The notes under the pieces were generated by a model. It was given only the letters and a program-made list of their open reading frames with translations, searched no databases and was not told the origin of the DNA. Both the position numbers and the translations under genes were made by a program. From NCBI GenBank assembly GCA_007693685.1, contig REDB01000146.1:1-37485 (forward strand): a DNA stretch of 37,485 nucleotides, written 5' to 3'. The stretch comes from Oceanospirillales bacterium. GTDB lineage: Bacteria; Pseudomonadota; Gammaproteobacteria; Pseudomonadales; Balneatricaceae. This document shows, piece after piece, positions 24,175 to 32,979 of the stretch (positions are counted from its first letter, which is position 1; each line of letters starts with the position of its first letter).

Positions 24175-26946
24175 CTAGTTCTCGTTATTTGACTCGCTAG
24201 CTTGAGGGGCTGGAGCTTCGGTTTGTGCCAGCTCCATAATTAAACTTGCACCACCAAGTGTTTCAGGATCATCAACCCAAAGTTTTCCGCCAAGATGCGT
24301 CAAAATCCCTCTGCATATGGGTAATCCCAGTCCTGTGCCTTTAGGTCGGCCTTTTGGCTGCTCTTTGCTGCCTTGTTCGACTTGATGAAACTTCTCAAAT
24401 ACACGATCACGATGATCAATCGGAATGCCCGTTCCGTTATCTTCAACACGAACGCGATATTTATCTTCCAGTGCAGTGAGAGAAACATGTACCTTAGGTT
24501 GATCTTCTGCAGCGAACTTGCGAGCATTTTCCAATAAATTGATTAGAACTTGCTGTAAACGGTCTACATCCGCAATAACCCAGGCAGTATCAACATCCAG
24601 TTGTAAAGTGAGTTCAACATTTCGCTCTTCATAAAGACGTGTCACCGCATCGATGGACTGCTTAACCGCTGCAGCAAGATCGATATGCTGAGGTTTGAGT
24701 GTCATGCGACCTGACTCAAGTCGAGCTAGATCAAGAATTTCTTCGATCAAGCGTGATAGACGCTCACTTTCTCTGACGATAACTTCAAGAAAGTGTTGTT
24801 GTTTTTCAATAGGAATGCCTTGATTATCTTTTAGAATTTCGGCGAAAGCTCTGATCGAGGTGAGTGGTGTACGAAGCTCATGGCTTACCATCGCCACAAA
24901 CTCATCTTTAAGTTTATCTAGCTCTCGTAAGCGATCGTTGGCGGCACGAAGTTCATTACCGATACGAGCCAGTTCGTTCGATTTTTGCTCTAAGCGTCGG
25001 TTATATTCCAGCGTTTGCGAAGTGGTATCTAAAATACTAAGAACCGCTTGAATATCCAGAGCCTCCCCACGAACAACGGAGTTAATAAGAACCCTAGCGG
25101 AAGAACTTCCCAAGGCGCCTGCTAGCTGTTTTTCTGCCTGACTGACCATATCAGGTGAGGCGGGTGTCTCATCTTTAACGTTCTTGTCGGCATCATTGTA
25201 GGCTTTAAAAAAGCGCTGCGTAGCGACAGGCCCCAGATAACGATTGAGTAATTGTCTTAACTCGCCACGACTGGTATGTCCTTGCCATAAGTTGGTATGT
25301 AAACGATCTTGACTAAATGCTTGAGTAAATAATGCTGCCTGTGTTTGCTCTAGGTTCGTTTGACGAGTGAACTGTGACACCAGCAAGATTAAACCGACAT
25401 TGACAATCATGCTCCAGAAAAGTGCATGGGTATGAATATCTAAACCTGTTAATCCAAATAGTTGGTAAGGGCGAAGCCATTCAACGCCCCAAGGCCCTTC
25501 TGTAATTAGAGATAAAGGAAGCCATCCTGACTGAGCAAAGCCCGGGATCAATAAGGTGTGACACCAAACAATAAATCCGCCGATTAAACCTGCCGCAGCC
25601 GCGGTGCGTGTCGCACCTCGCCAGAACATACCCAATAGCAGTGCTGGAGCAAATTGCGCGGCTGCCGCAAAGGATACTAAGCCAATGGTGACTAGGGAGT
25701 AAGAGTCACCGATCAATGCGACATATAAATAGCCTAGCAACAGAATAAGGATAATGGCGACTCGACGAATACTCAGTAACCATCCACTTAAATCGCTACT
25801 TTGATCCAAGTGCAATCTGCGCCAGCGAAGTAGAAGTGGCATAACCAGTTGGTTACTGATCATGGTTGATAGTGCAATGGTTTCAACAATAACCATACTA
25901 GTTGCCGCAGACAATCCACCAATAAAGACTAATAATGGAAGATATTCCAATCCAGCAGAAAGTGGCAGTGTTAAAACAAAGCTGTCGGGTGCTCCAGCAG
26001 CTTCTCCTAGCAGCAACCCAGCAAGTGCAACAGGAATTACGAAAATATTGATCGCCAATAGGTATAACGGAAATAACCAAGAAGCGCGTTTGATATGACG
26101 TTCGTCAACATTCTCTACCACTAATACCTGAAATTGTCTTGGAAGCGTTAAGAACGCCAGTGTCGCTAACAGCAGTAAACCTACCCATCCCGCTGCTCCA
26201 CCGGGAACATTCGCCATGCCAAAGGTGCCTGCGATATCAGGGTGTGCAGCCGCTTGCGCAAAGAGGTCAGTGGGGCCGCCATACATAACGAAGACTACAA
26301 AAATACCAACGGCCATAAAAGCGAGTAGTTTAATCAGGGACTCAAAGGCGATAGCCGTGACCATGCCTTCGTGACGCTCACTGGCATCCAGTTGTCGGGT
26401 GCCAAAGAGAATGATAAAAATCGCTAAGACGATAGAGATCCAGAAAGACTGATCTAGTAAAAAGGAGATGTCAGCGCCACTTTGGCGTCCATTCATCTGA
26501 TAACCGGTAAGTACATCAAAACTCACGGTGATGGCTTTTAGTTGCAGCGCGATATAAGGAATGATGCCAATCACCGCAATGCCTGCGACTAATGCACCGA
26601 TTCCTTCGCTTTTGCCATAACGTGCACTGATAAAGTCCGCGATGGAGGTAAGTCGTTGAGCACGTGCAATACGTACCATTTTTCGAATTAACATCCAGCC
26701 GATAAGCATTGCAATCGTGGGGCCAAGATAGATCAGTAGGAAGCTAGGTTCAGCCTCAGCGGCTCGACCGACACTGCCGTAAAATGTCCAAGCGGTACAG
26801 TAAACGGCAATAGATAGCGCATAAACCGTTGACGAATTAATTACTGATCGACCTTGCTCTGCTCTTTTGTCACCCCAGGCCGCAATTAGAAATAACAATG
26901 CTAGGTAACTAAAGGCGACAAAGAGAACCAGTAATTCATTCTTCAT
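24175..26946 (-). CDS. SSS-transporter/STAC/histidine kinase hybrid (CbrA/CrbS-like)
   Basis: A sensor kinase whose input domain is a whole sodium:solute symporter fold. From the ATG at 26946 (923 residues): about 13 membrane helices (1-515), a STAC domain (about 555-640, TSRGELRQLLNRYLG onward), a coiled coil (640-682), the HisKA domain with H689 (VSHELRTPLTS), and an intact HATPase domain (INLLENA N-box, VEDNGTGI, KGTGLGLPICRG). CbrA and CrbS, which govern carbon/nitrogen balance and acetate use, share this layout; unlike CbrA I see no PAS domain. The start overlaps the upstream 65-residue gene by 11 bases (a GTG one codon earlier is the alternative), so translation is coupled. The ligand is unknown. 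Confidence 0.92.
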   Translation of the reverse strand: MKNELLVLFVAFSYLALLFLIAAWGDKRAEQGRSVINSSTVYALSIAVYCTAWTFYGSVGRAAEAEPSFLLIYLGPTIAMLIGWMLIRKMVRIARAQRLTSIADFISARYGKSEGIGALVAGIAVIGIIPYIALQLKAITVSFDVLTGYQMNGRQSGADISFLLDQSFWISIVLAIFIILFGTRQLDASERHEGMVTAIAFESLIKLLAFMAVGIFVVFVMYGGPTDLFAQAAAHPDIAGTFGMANVPGGAAGWVGLLLLATLAFLTLPRQFQVLVVENVDERHIKRASWLFPLYLLAINIFVIPVALAGLLLGEAAGAPDSFVLTLPLSAGLEYLPLLVFIGGLSAATSMVIVETIALSTMISNQLVMPLLLRWRRLHLDQSSDLSGWLLSIRRVAIILILLLGYLYVALIGDSYSLVTIGLVSFAAAAQFAPALLLGMFWRGATRTAAAAGLIGGFIVWCHTLLIPGFAQSGWLPLSLITEGPWGVEWLRPYQLFGLTGLDIHTHALFWSMIVNVGLILLVSQFTRQTNLEQTQAALFTQAFSQDRLHTNLWQGHTSRGELRQLLNRYLGPVATQRFFKAYNDADKNVKDETPASPDMVSQAEKQLAGALGSSSARVLINSVVRGEALDIQAVLSILDTTSQTLEYNRRLEQKSNELARIGNELRAANDRLRELDKLKDEFVAMVSHELRTPLTSIRAFAEILKDNQGIPIEKQQHFLEVIVRESERLSRLIEEILDLARLESGRMTLKPQHIDLAAAVKQSIDAVTRLYEERNVELTLQLDVDTAWVIADVDRLQQVLINLLENARKFAAEDQPKVHVSLTALEDKYRVRVEDNGTGIPIDHRDRVFEKFHQVEQGSKEQPKGRPKGTGLGLPICRGILTHLGGKLWVDDPETLGGASLIMELAQTEAPAPQASESNNEN

Positions 26947-27133
26947 CACTGCGCTCCATCACCCAAGCGGTCAGAAGAATCAACACAAGCCAGCTGGCAA
27001 ACAACCAGATAGGTAGCATTGAAAAGCCGTAGCTAGTGGGTCGATCAAACAGCAGTACCAAAGGTGGGATAAAAAAAAGCAACCCCAGTAGCGTCAAGGA
27101 GACTAGACGACTCACCAAGGAAGGGCCTTGCAT
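26936..27133 (-). CDS. Small two-helix membrane protein, CbrX-like, coupled to the kinase
   Basis: 65 residues with two hydrophobic segments (about 10-29 and 40-58) and a charged tail (ERSDEE). The central loop contains FDRP. It starts 3 bases after the exonuclease stop, and its last codons contain the GGAG and the start of the kinase gene, so it is embedded in the operon. Pseudomonas cbrA is, as I recall, preceded by a similar small overlapping hydrophobic gene (cbrX). Small companions of SSS transporters (DUF485, DUF3311, DUF4212 types) are also common. It may assist insertion or assembly of the transporter domain; that is inference. Confidence 0.8.
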   Translation of the reverse strand: MQGPSLVSRLVSLTLLGLLFFIPPLVLLFDRPTSYGFSMLPIWLFASWLVLILLTAWVMERSDEE

Positions 27134-27136
27134 AGA

Positions 27137-29173
27137 TTAACCCACTCTCACAGTTTCAGCGGTGGCTTGGAAATCCAATGCTTGCTGAAGTGTTGTTATT
27201 CCGCGAGCTTCAAGTCGAGGAATGAGATTTAACAATAGCTCTGCGGTCACACGTGCATCTCCTAGTGCCGTATGCCGAGTTCCTGCAGGAAAGGTGATCT
27301 GAAAACGATCAGAAAGAGCATCCAGTCCATGAGTTTCCAAGTCAGGATCGATAGCGCGTGATAGCAATAAGGTATCTAGCACTGGCATGTTGAATTGAAT
27401 TCCAGCATCTTTAGCGGGAAGGTCCAGCGCCAGAATATCGAAAGCAGCATTGTGCGCAACCAAAACCGCTTGACCTACAAAGTGACGGAAACGTGGTAAA
27501 ACCACTCGCATCGGCGGGGACTGCTTCACATCCTGCTCGTGAATTCCATGTATCGCTGTGCTTTCTGCTGGTATATCCCGCTCGGGATTCACCAATTGGT
27601 CAAAGTGCTCATTTGCCAACAGGCGGCCATTTAAGATACGGCAAGCCCCAATGCTAATGACTCGATCACCATCACGCAGTTTAAGCCCAGTCGTTTCTGT
27701 ATCAAAAACCACCATTTCCAGCTGGCTGAGCAATTGATTACCTAGTTCTGCATCGGGTGGTGGTAGTTCAGCAATACTGAAGTCATGAAACTCAGGTCGA
27801 GAAGTATACTGACGTTCCGGTTCAGCATAACGGTCTGTTGCTGGTAAAGGTATCCGTAAACGAGCATGTTCACGATCATGATCAGGCAGGCACCACCAGT
27901 CAGAGTTATGTTGGCTTAGCACATCACTAATGCGGGGTGCTAAGGGCTGTTCACTTAGGGGTAGGGTACGCCAAGAATCTAACTGATGCTGTGAGATAGG
28001 GACGCCCAGCCATACAATATCTAAGTAAACTCGTTTATTGCCGAGGCAAAACTCAATCTCAAACGAATTCCGTTTACTGGCTTGTCCCAAAGCTGGTAAT
28101 AAGATCTCTAACATAACCAGTAATGTTGGACTGTCGGCACGAAACCAGGCGGGAATTCCAATAGGGGTGACCTGAATGTCGCGGTTTTCACAAATGTCGA
28201 TTAATGCAGAAGTTAAATCACCAGACCATGTATCGGTTAAACAGGTTTGATCTAATTGAATCGATTCCAGAACTCTAGACAGTTGATCAATTAGATCTCC
28301 CATCACTTGGCTTTCTTCATGCATCGCTTTTTCTAAGCGTGGACGTATATCACTTTGCTGTGGCGCTCCACTCAGTGCCTCTGCAGTGGTGGTTAAGCTT
28401 GCAGTATGTCCACGCAGTTGAGGTAATAAGTTTGCCAAGGGCTGGCGCCAGCGTTGATGACTGGCATTAGCTTCCGTGGTATCGCTGAGTGTAATTAACG
28501 CTTCACCTTGGTTGGCTCTAACCCGTCGCAGATCACAGCGCAACCAGCGATCTTCATGGTGTAAAAGTACTTGTCGAGGACTGCCATCCTTAGGTAGTTT
28601 TTTTAGTGTCTCTGTCAGGTTAGGAAGTGGTAACAGCTGACCTAGATGTCTGCCTAAGCCTAACGCAGGATGATTACTAAAAAATGCCTTAGCAGCTGGG
28701 TTAAGCATCAGTACTCGTTGATGACGATCACATAAGAGTAGGGGTACTTCTAACACCTCTAGTACAGCCTCTAATTCATGTCGAATACGAGCAGCGTCTT
28801 GTGCACCGGCTTCTCTTGCTGAGTTCAGCTTTTCTCTATCCTGTCGCCAGCCTTCTCGTAAACGTGAAAAGTCTTGGCCTAAGTTACTCAGCCATCCCTC
28901 TGGCATAAAGTCATCTTTAGCATCAGGATTAGCAGCTAAACGGGCGAATTGAATTTGTAAGTGTCGAAGTGGGGCAAAGAGTTTTTTTTCTAACCACACG
29001 CCGGCTATTAATAATAGTGAGGGTAAGATGGCGACGAGTATCCACAGTATTGTGCGCGACTGAGGATCGTCGTTAAGCTTGCCATCAAGAAGGGCACCAA
29101 ATATCAAGGCAGCAAAGGTAACAAGACCTGTTGCCAACATCCAGATTCCAAGAAGAAACTGTCGTTTAGGCAT
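27137..29173 (-). CDS. Membrane PAS/degenerate kinase fused to DEDDh 3'-5' exonuclease
   Basis: 678 residues joining signalling modules to a nuclease. Two membrane helices (7-29, 42-60) bound a short periplasmic loop. A helical linker with coiled-coil character (62-135), a PAS-like domain (about 135-235), and a DHp/ATPase-like region (240-445) follow. That region keeps the layout but not the residues of a histidine kinase: no HELRTPL motif, an N-box position reading LEILLPALG, and W388-L-G in place of DxG. The C-terminus (485-655) is a complete DnaQ-type exonuclease: D491 and E493 (FDTETTGL), D579 (HNAAFD), H634 and D639 (RHTALGDARVT). It starts 9 bases after the receiver gene. The substrate could be DNA or RNA near the membrane. 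Related exonuclease genes near DUF294 and SSS genes occur in other gammaproteobacteria. Confidence 0.88.
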   Translation of the reverse strand: MPKRQFLLGIWMLATGLVTFAALIFGALLDGKLNDDPQSRTILWILVAILPSLLLIAGVWLEKKLFAPLRHLQIQFARLAANPDAKDDFMPEGWLSNLGQDFSRLREGWRQDREKLNSAREAGAQDAARIRHELEAVLEVLEVPLLLCDRHQRVLMLNPAAKAFFSNHPALGLGRHLGQLLPLPNLTETLKKLPKDGSPRQVLLHHEDRWLRCDLRRVRANQGEALITLSDTTEANASHQRWRQPLANLLPQLRGHTASLTTTAEALSGAPQQSDIRPRLEKAMHEESQVMGDLIDQLSRVLESIQLDQTCLTDTWSGDLTSALIDICENRDIQVTPIGIPAWFRADSPTLLVMLEILLPALGQASKRNSFEIEFCLGNKRVYLDIVWLGVPISQHQLDSWRTLPLSEQPLAPRISDVLSQHNSDWWCLPDHDREHARLRIPLPATDRYAEPERQYTSRPEFHDFSIAELPPPDAELGNQLLSQLEMVVFDTETTGLKLRDGDRVISIGACRILNGRLLANEHFDQLVNPERDIPAESTAIHGIHEQDVKQSPPMRVVLPRFRHFVGQAVLVAHNAAFDILALDLPAKDAGIQFNMPVLDTLLLSRAIDPDLETHGLDALSDRFQITFPAGTRHTALGDARVTAELLLNLIPRLEARGITTLQQALDFQATAETVRVG

Positions 29174-29182
29174 GGCTTATTC

Positions 29183-29548
29183 CTATTCCTGAAGAAGGTT
29201 CCTGACTTTTTGAACCAGCGCTTGGGTTGAAAAAGGTTTCGTGATGTAGTCATCGGCACCGAGTGCCATGCCTTTTTCTTTTTCAACTTCACGACCATGA
29301 GCGGTCAGCATAATCACTGGTAGTCGAGTAAAACGCTCATCTTTTCGCAGATGCTCGAGTACGTCAAAACCACTAATGCCAGGTAAGCTGATATCCAGTA
29401 GAACTAAGTTGGGCTCAATGTCGCTGATGCGTTGAAGCGCGGTTTCTCCATCCTCGGCAGTGGTGACATCAAAGCCTGCCTGCTGCATTAAGAATTCAAG
29501 TGATAAGAGGATGTTAGGTTCGTCATCCACAACCAGCACTTTGGTCAT
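29183..29548 (-). CDS. Stand-alone response regulator receiver domain
   Basis: A CheY-like 121-residue receiver with no output domain. The phosphorylation site is D52 (VLLDISLPG), with acidic pair D8/D9, T82 and K104 completing the active site. AAGGAG lies 5-7 bases before the ATG. It is the first gene of the four-gene operon: receiver, exonuclease fusion, small membrane protein, SSS-kinase. The kinase with an intact ATPase domain at the end is the likely phosphodonor. With no DNA-binding domain, the signal probably passes by protein contact, perhaps to the exonuclease fusion; this is inference. Confidence 0.92.
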   Translation of the reverse strand: MTKVLVVDDEPNILLSLEFLMQQAGFDVTTAEDGETALQRISDIEPNLVLLDISLPGISGFDVLEHLRKDERFTRLPVIMLTAHGREVEKEKGMALGADDYITKPFSTQALVQKVRNLLQE

Positions 29549-29631
29549 ATGGGCTCCTTATTGTTTTTATTTTCAGTCTAGTGCGGATTGACGGAAGTTA
29601 AAAGGGCGACCTAGGTTTAATAAGCGAGATA

Positions 29632-30324
29632 TCAGTCGACACTTTTTAGCAGAAGAGCGAAACGATTGCCGTTAGGTTCAACTTGTTCAAGGCGAACGAC
29701 TAAATAATCCAGCTCAGGAGCAAACCAAATCAATGTTTCTCTATCTGAGTCTTCACCGCGATCGCGCTCTACGCGCACAGCAGTAAAAGTGCCTGCAGGT
29801 GTTTCAACTTCGTCTTCACCGGTTACTTGAAAGCGATAAACTTGTTTCTGACCACCATCAGCAACAAGATACTCAAGCGTTGTTAAACCTGCTTTAAGGT
29901 CAAAGGGCATTTGTAGCTGATAACTGAGTTTGTCATGAATGCCCGGCTTGATAGCCATTCGCCAAGGTTTGTCATCTATATCAGTGGTGACGTGACCGGC
30001 ATCCCAATCAAAGCGAAGTTGTGCTTCACGATTACGAGTCAAAATTCTACGTTTGTAATCATACTGCAGAGGTAGAATCTGTCCGTTCTCTAGCTTGATT
30101 TGGCTAGATTCGCGAATGTTAGCCATCATGGCTGAGGCTTCCACTGAAATTTCCCAAGTCTGGTCATTCAGTTGTTTAAGCTCTCTAATCGCTTCACCAC
30201 TAAATGAAATAGCGGCATCCACACGATTGGTATAGGTTGCACGGTAGGGCTCGAAGGTTACAGGAGACGCTAAGGAAAGCGTCGTAATACTGGTCATAAC
30301 AAGTGCAATCAAAAAAGAACGCAT
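29632..30324 (-). CDS. Periplasmic DUF3108 protein
   Basis: A 230-residue exported protein of the DUF3108 family (PF11306), function unknown. A signal peptide (MRSFLIALV...LSLAS) is followed by FEPYRATYTN, the YDYKRRI segment, a Lys/Gly-rich middle and the GxxLIWFAPELDYLVVRLEQ-type C-terminus; beta-rich throughout. I start it at the ATG at 30324 (AGAGGG about 10 bases upstream), 20 bases after the purN stop; an extension to 30585 would run through purN in another frame. DUF3108-purN-purM is a conserved order in Pseudomonas. Confidence 0.85.
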   Translation of the reverse strand: MRSFLIALVMTSITTLSLASPVTFEPYRATYTNRVDAAISFSGEAIRELKQLNDQTWEISVEASAMMANIRESSQIKLENGQILPLQYDYKRRILTRNREAQLRFDWDAGHVTTDIDDKPWRMAIKPGIHDKLSYQLQMPFDLKAGLTTLEYLVADGGQKQVYRFQVTGEDEVETPAGTFTAVRVERDRGEDSDRETLIWFAPELDYLVVRLEQVEPNGNRFALLLKSVD

Positions 30325-30344
30325 GATGCCAAACCCTCTTGAAA

Positions 30345-30989
30345 TCAGTTTTCTAGCTGAAAGCCAGAAGCAGGTAAAAGCGATCCATCCAATAGAACGC
30401 CTTCTTCGCATTGTTCTAATCGACCAGCACAAAACCAGCTGACCGCTAATGGGTAGATCTGATGCTCTAATGCGTGAACTTTGGTTTGTAACGAGTCGAT
30501 GGTATCTGAAGTTAGAACCGTAATTTTGGCTTGTATCGCTAAAGGACCGCCATCGAGTTCTTCTGTCACAAAATGGACAGTACATCCATGCTCAGAGTCA
30601 CCGGCTTCTAATACTCGTTGATGAGTATTAAGTCCTTTGTAACGTGGAAGTAGAGAAGGGTGGATGTTGAAAAGTTTTCCAGTGTAGTGTCGCACAAAAT
30701 CGGCACTGAGAATGCGCATAAAACCAGCCAAGACAACTAGGTCAGGTTGATAAACGTCAATCTGTTGTATCAATGCTTGGTCAAAATCCTCTCTACCCTT
30801 AAAGGATTTGTGATCAATGAAGTGGCCGGGAATTCCAGCCATTTCAGCACGCTTTAGTCCAAAGGCATCATCTCGATTGCTTATTACAGCAACGATCTGT
30901 CCATCAATACTACCCTGCTGACAGTGATCCAAAATTGCTTGAAAGTTGGAGCCACTGCCAGAGATTAGTACGACAATCCTTTTTTTCAT
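30345..30989 (-). CDS. purN: Phosphoribosylglycinamide formyltransferase PurN
   Basis: Transfers a formyl group from 10-formyl-THF to GAR in purine synthesis. The 214 residues align with E. coli PurN (212). The N-terminal [13 protein letters not shown] binds phosphate. Catalytic N108 and H110 ([12 protein letters not shown]) and D146 (ELDGGP) match E. coli N106, H108 and D144 with an offset of two. The ATG overlaps the purM stop as ATGA, giving translational coupling of two sequential purine enzymes. Confidence 0.97.
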   Translation of the reverse strand: MKKRIVVLISGSGSNFQAILDHCQQGSIDGQIVAVISNRDDAFGLKRAEMAGIPGHFIDHKSFKGREDFDQALIQQIDVYQPDLVVLAGFMRILSADFVRHYTGKLFNIHPSLLPRYKGLNTHQRVLEAGDSEHGCTVHFVTEELDGGPLAIQAKITVLTSDTIDSLQTKVHALEHQIYPLAVSWFCAGRLEQCEEGVLLDGSLLPASGFQLEN

Positions 30990-32047
30990 GCAGCAGTCCC
31001 GTTGCGCATTTCTACTTGTGGTTCATCACCATTACGGCTTTCGATTGAACCAATTTCCCAAGCGGTTTCACCTAGGCTGGTTAATAAAGTAAGCGCTTCG
31101 GCTTTGTTCTCTTCAGGAACCACAATAACCATACCCACACCGCAGTTGAAGGTACGATACATCTCGTTCATTTCAACGTTACCGGCTTGCTGTAACCATT
31201 CGAATACTGGTGGGAATGACCAAGAGTTAATATTCAGAACTGCTTTGGCATCGTCAGGCAATACGCGAGGAATATTTTCCAACAAACCACCGCCAGTGAT
31301 GTGCGAGAGCGCATGTACCGGTAGGGTTTTGATCAACTTAAGCAAAGGCTTAACGTAGATACGCGTTGGCTCTAAAAGAGCTTTAGCCAAGGTGGTTTCA
31401 CCCATTGGCTGCTGTAAATCGGCATTGCTGAATTCGATGATTTTTCGAATCAGAGAGTAACCGTTTGAATGCGCACCAGATGAGGCGAGAGCTAACAGTG
31501 CGTTACCTGCTTTAACTTTCGAACCATCAATGATTTCGTCTTTTTCAACGACACCCACGCAGAAACCAGCTAGGTCGTAATCATCGCCTTCATACATGCC
31601 TGGCATTTCGGCGGTTTCACCACCTACCAGCGCAGCACCAGCTAATTCACAACCTTTTCCTATGCCCGTAACGACGTCTGCCGCCATGTCCACATTTAAA
31701 TGGCCGGTTGCATAGTAGTCTAGAAATAGTAAAGGCTCTGCACCCGCGACAACCAAGTCATTGACACACATGGCAACTAAATCGATACCGATAGTATCGT
31801 GAGTTTTTAAGTCCATGGCTAAACGTAGTTTTGTACCAACACCATCGGTTCCGGAAACTAAAACAGGTTTGCGATACCCTTCAGGTATTTCGCATAGAGC
31901 ACCAAAACCGCCTAAGCCACCAAGGACTTCAGGGCGTGCAGTGCGCTTGGCAACGCCTTTGATACGCTCGACTAACGCATTGCCAGCATCGATATCGACA
32001 CCCGCGTCTTTGTAACTAAGAGAGGTTTTTGCAGAATCTGTAGACAT
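30986..32047 (-). CDS. purM: AIR synthetase PurM
   Basis: Phosphoribosylformylglycinamidine cyclo-ligase closes the imidazole ring in purine synthesis. 353 residues (E. coli 345). Family features include [13 protein letters not shown] at the start, [12 protein letters not shown] (64-75), [29 protein letters not shown], and [14 protein letters not shown]. It heads the purM-purN-DUF3108 operon and is divergent from the DUF2066-hda-tcdA operon across a 140-base gap. I see no PurR-type palindrome there. Confidence 0.97.
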   Translation of the reverse strand: MSTDSAKTSLSYKDAGVDIDAGNALVERIKGVAKRTARPEVLGGLGGFGALCEIPEGYRKPVLVSGTDGVGTKLRLAMDLKTHDTIGIDLVAMCVNDLVVAGAEPLLFLDYYATGHLNVDMAADVVTGIGKGCELAGAALVGGETAEMPGMYEGDDYDLAGFCVGVVEKDEIIDGSKVKAGNALLALASSGAHSNGYSLIRKIIEFSNADLQQPMGETTLAKALLEPTRIYVKPLLKLIKTLPVHALSHITGGGLLENIPRVLPDDAKAVLNINSWSFPPVFEWLQQAGNVEMNEMYRTFNCGVGMVIVVPEENKAEALTLLTSLGETAWEIGSIESRNGDEPQVEMRNGTAA

Positions 32048-32187
32048 GTTGTATCCGACCTTTAGATCACGGATGAGAAGAAATTCAGTGCGTAAGTTTA
32101 TCAGGTTGATGGTGACTGGGCTATTGTGTGTTAAAGTTGTTGCGTATTTTTATCGATTAAATTCACGAAAAAACTAGGCACATAATA

Positions 32188-32976
32188 ATGTCCATGACAC
32201 GAAACTCAACGACACGAGTCAGTGCGAAGAGGTTTTTACTGTCTTTTTTACTATTAATTTCTAGTAGTTCACTGGCAGCGGATACCCTAATAATTTGGTT
32301 GGCAGAAGAGCGTGCTGGCGTTAGAGATATGGCCGCAATATCCCACCCAGTCGTCAGAGAGTTACGTTCGCAACTCCCATCCTCTTTAACCTTGCTAACC
32401 CCTTTAATGGATTTGACCGATCAAATGTTTATTGATGCGAACATTCTATGGCAGGGCGATCAAGATACTATTCAAAGTGCCTCAGCACGTTATTCCACAG
32501 AACATATTCTTGTTGCACGAATTATCGAAGGTACTCGTCCACTCACTGAGTGGTTAATTTGGTTGTCAGGTGATCGAAAAACCTTCTCTACCCAAGGAGA
32601 GTGGTCAGCGCAAGCTGCTGAAGTGATAGCTTTTATCAACGAAAATGTTGATCTTTCATCAATAGATGATATGACCAACGACGCCTTCAATAATCAATCT
32701 GAGGCCCAGCCTTTAGATCTTGCACCTATACCGGGTTTGGCTGGTTATCAAGTGATTATATATGACTTAATCATGCCAATGGATTTTCTGGATGCTACTG
32801 AAACTTTGCGTGAAATGTTTGGCGAATCCGCTGTCAGAATGATCAGCTTTAACTCCGGTATTTTACAAGTCAATATCGATTACGAAGGCGCTTTAAGTGG
32901 ATTGCAGCGAGAGCTTCAAGCACATCCTCGTTTTAGTGAAAAATCAGACGCTCGATTGGAATTTACTTGGAACTAA
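32188..32976 (+). CDS. Secreted DUF2066 protein, short form
   Basis: 262 residues with a basic N-terminus and signal peptide (RFLLSFLLLISSSSLA, cut near AAD). The mature part begins DTLIIWLAEERAG and continues with LTPLMDLTDQMFIDANILWQGD and LVARIIEG, the pattern of the C-terminal part of DUF2066 proteins (PF09839). Usual members are about 350 residues; the N-terminal part appears missing, with the signal peptide directly joined to the rest. Function unknown. AGG lies 9 bases before the ATG; an ATG two codons later is also possible. It is adjacent to hda, as in Pseudomonas. Confidence 0.75.
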   Translation: MSMTRNSTTRVSAKRFLLSFLLLISSSSLAADTLIIWLAEERAGVRDMAAISHPVVRELRSQLPSSLTLLTPLMDLTDQMFIDANILWQGDQDTIQSASARYSTEHILVARIIEGTRPLTEWLIWLSGDRKTFSTQGEWSAQAAEVIAFINENVDLSSIDDMTNDAFNNQSEAQPLDLAPIPGLAGYQVIIYDLIMPMDFLDATETLREMFGESAVRMISFNSGILQVNIDYEGALSGLQRELQAHPRFSEKSDARLEFTWN

Positions 32977-32979
32977 GTG

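Noticed and set aside
30325..30585. N-terminal extension of the DUF3108 gene into purN (317-residue reading)
   Set aside because: The extension overlaps the end of purN in another frame, and a proper signal peptide with ribosome site begins at 30324.
32048..32187. PurR operator between purM and the DUF2066 gene
   Set aside because: No ACGCAAACGTTTGCGT-like palindrome is present; promoters in this gap could not be placed with confidence.
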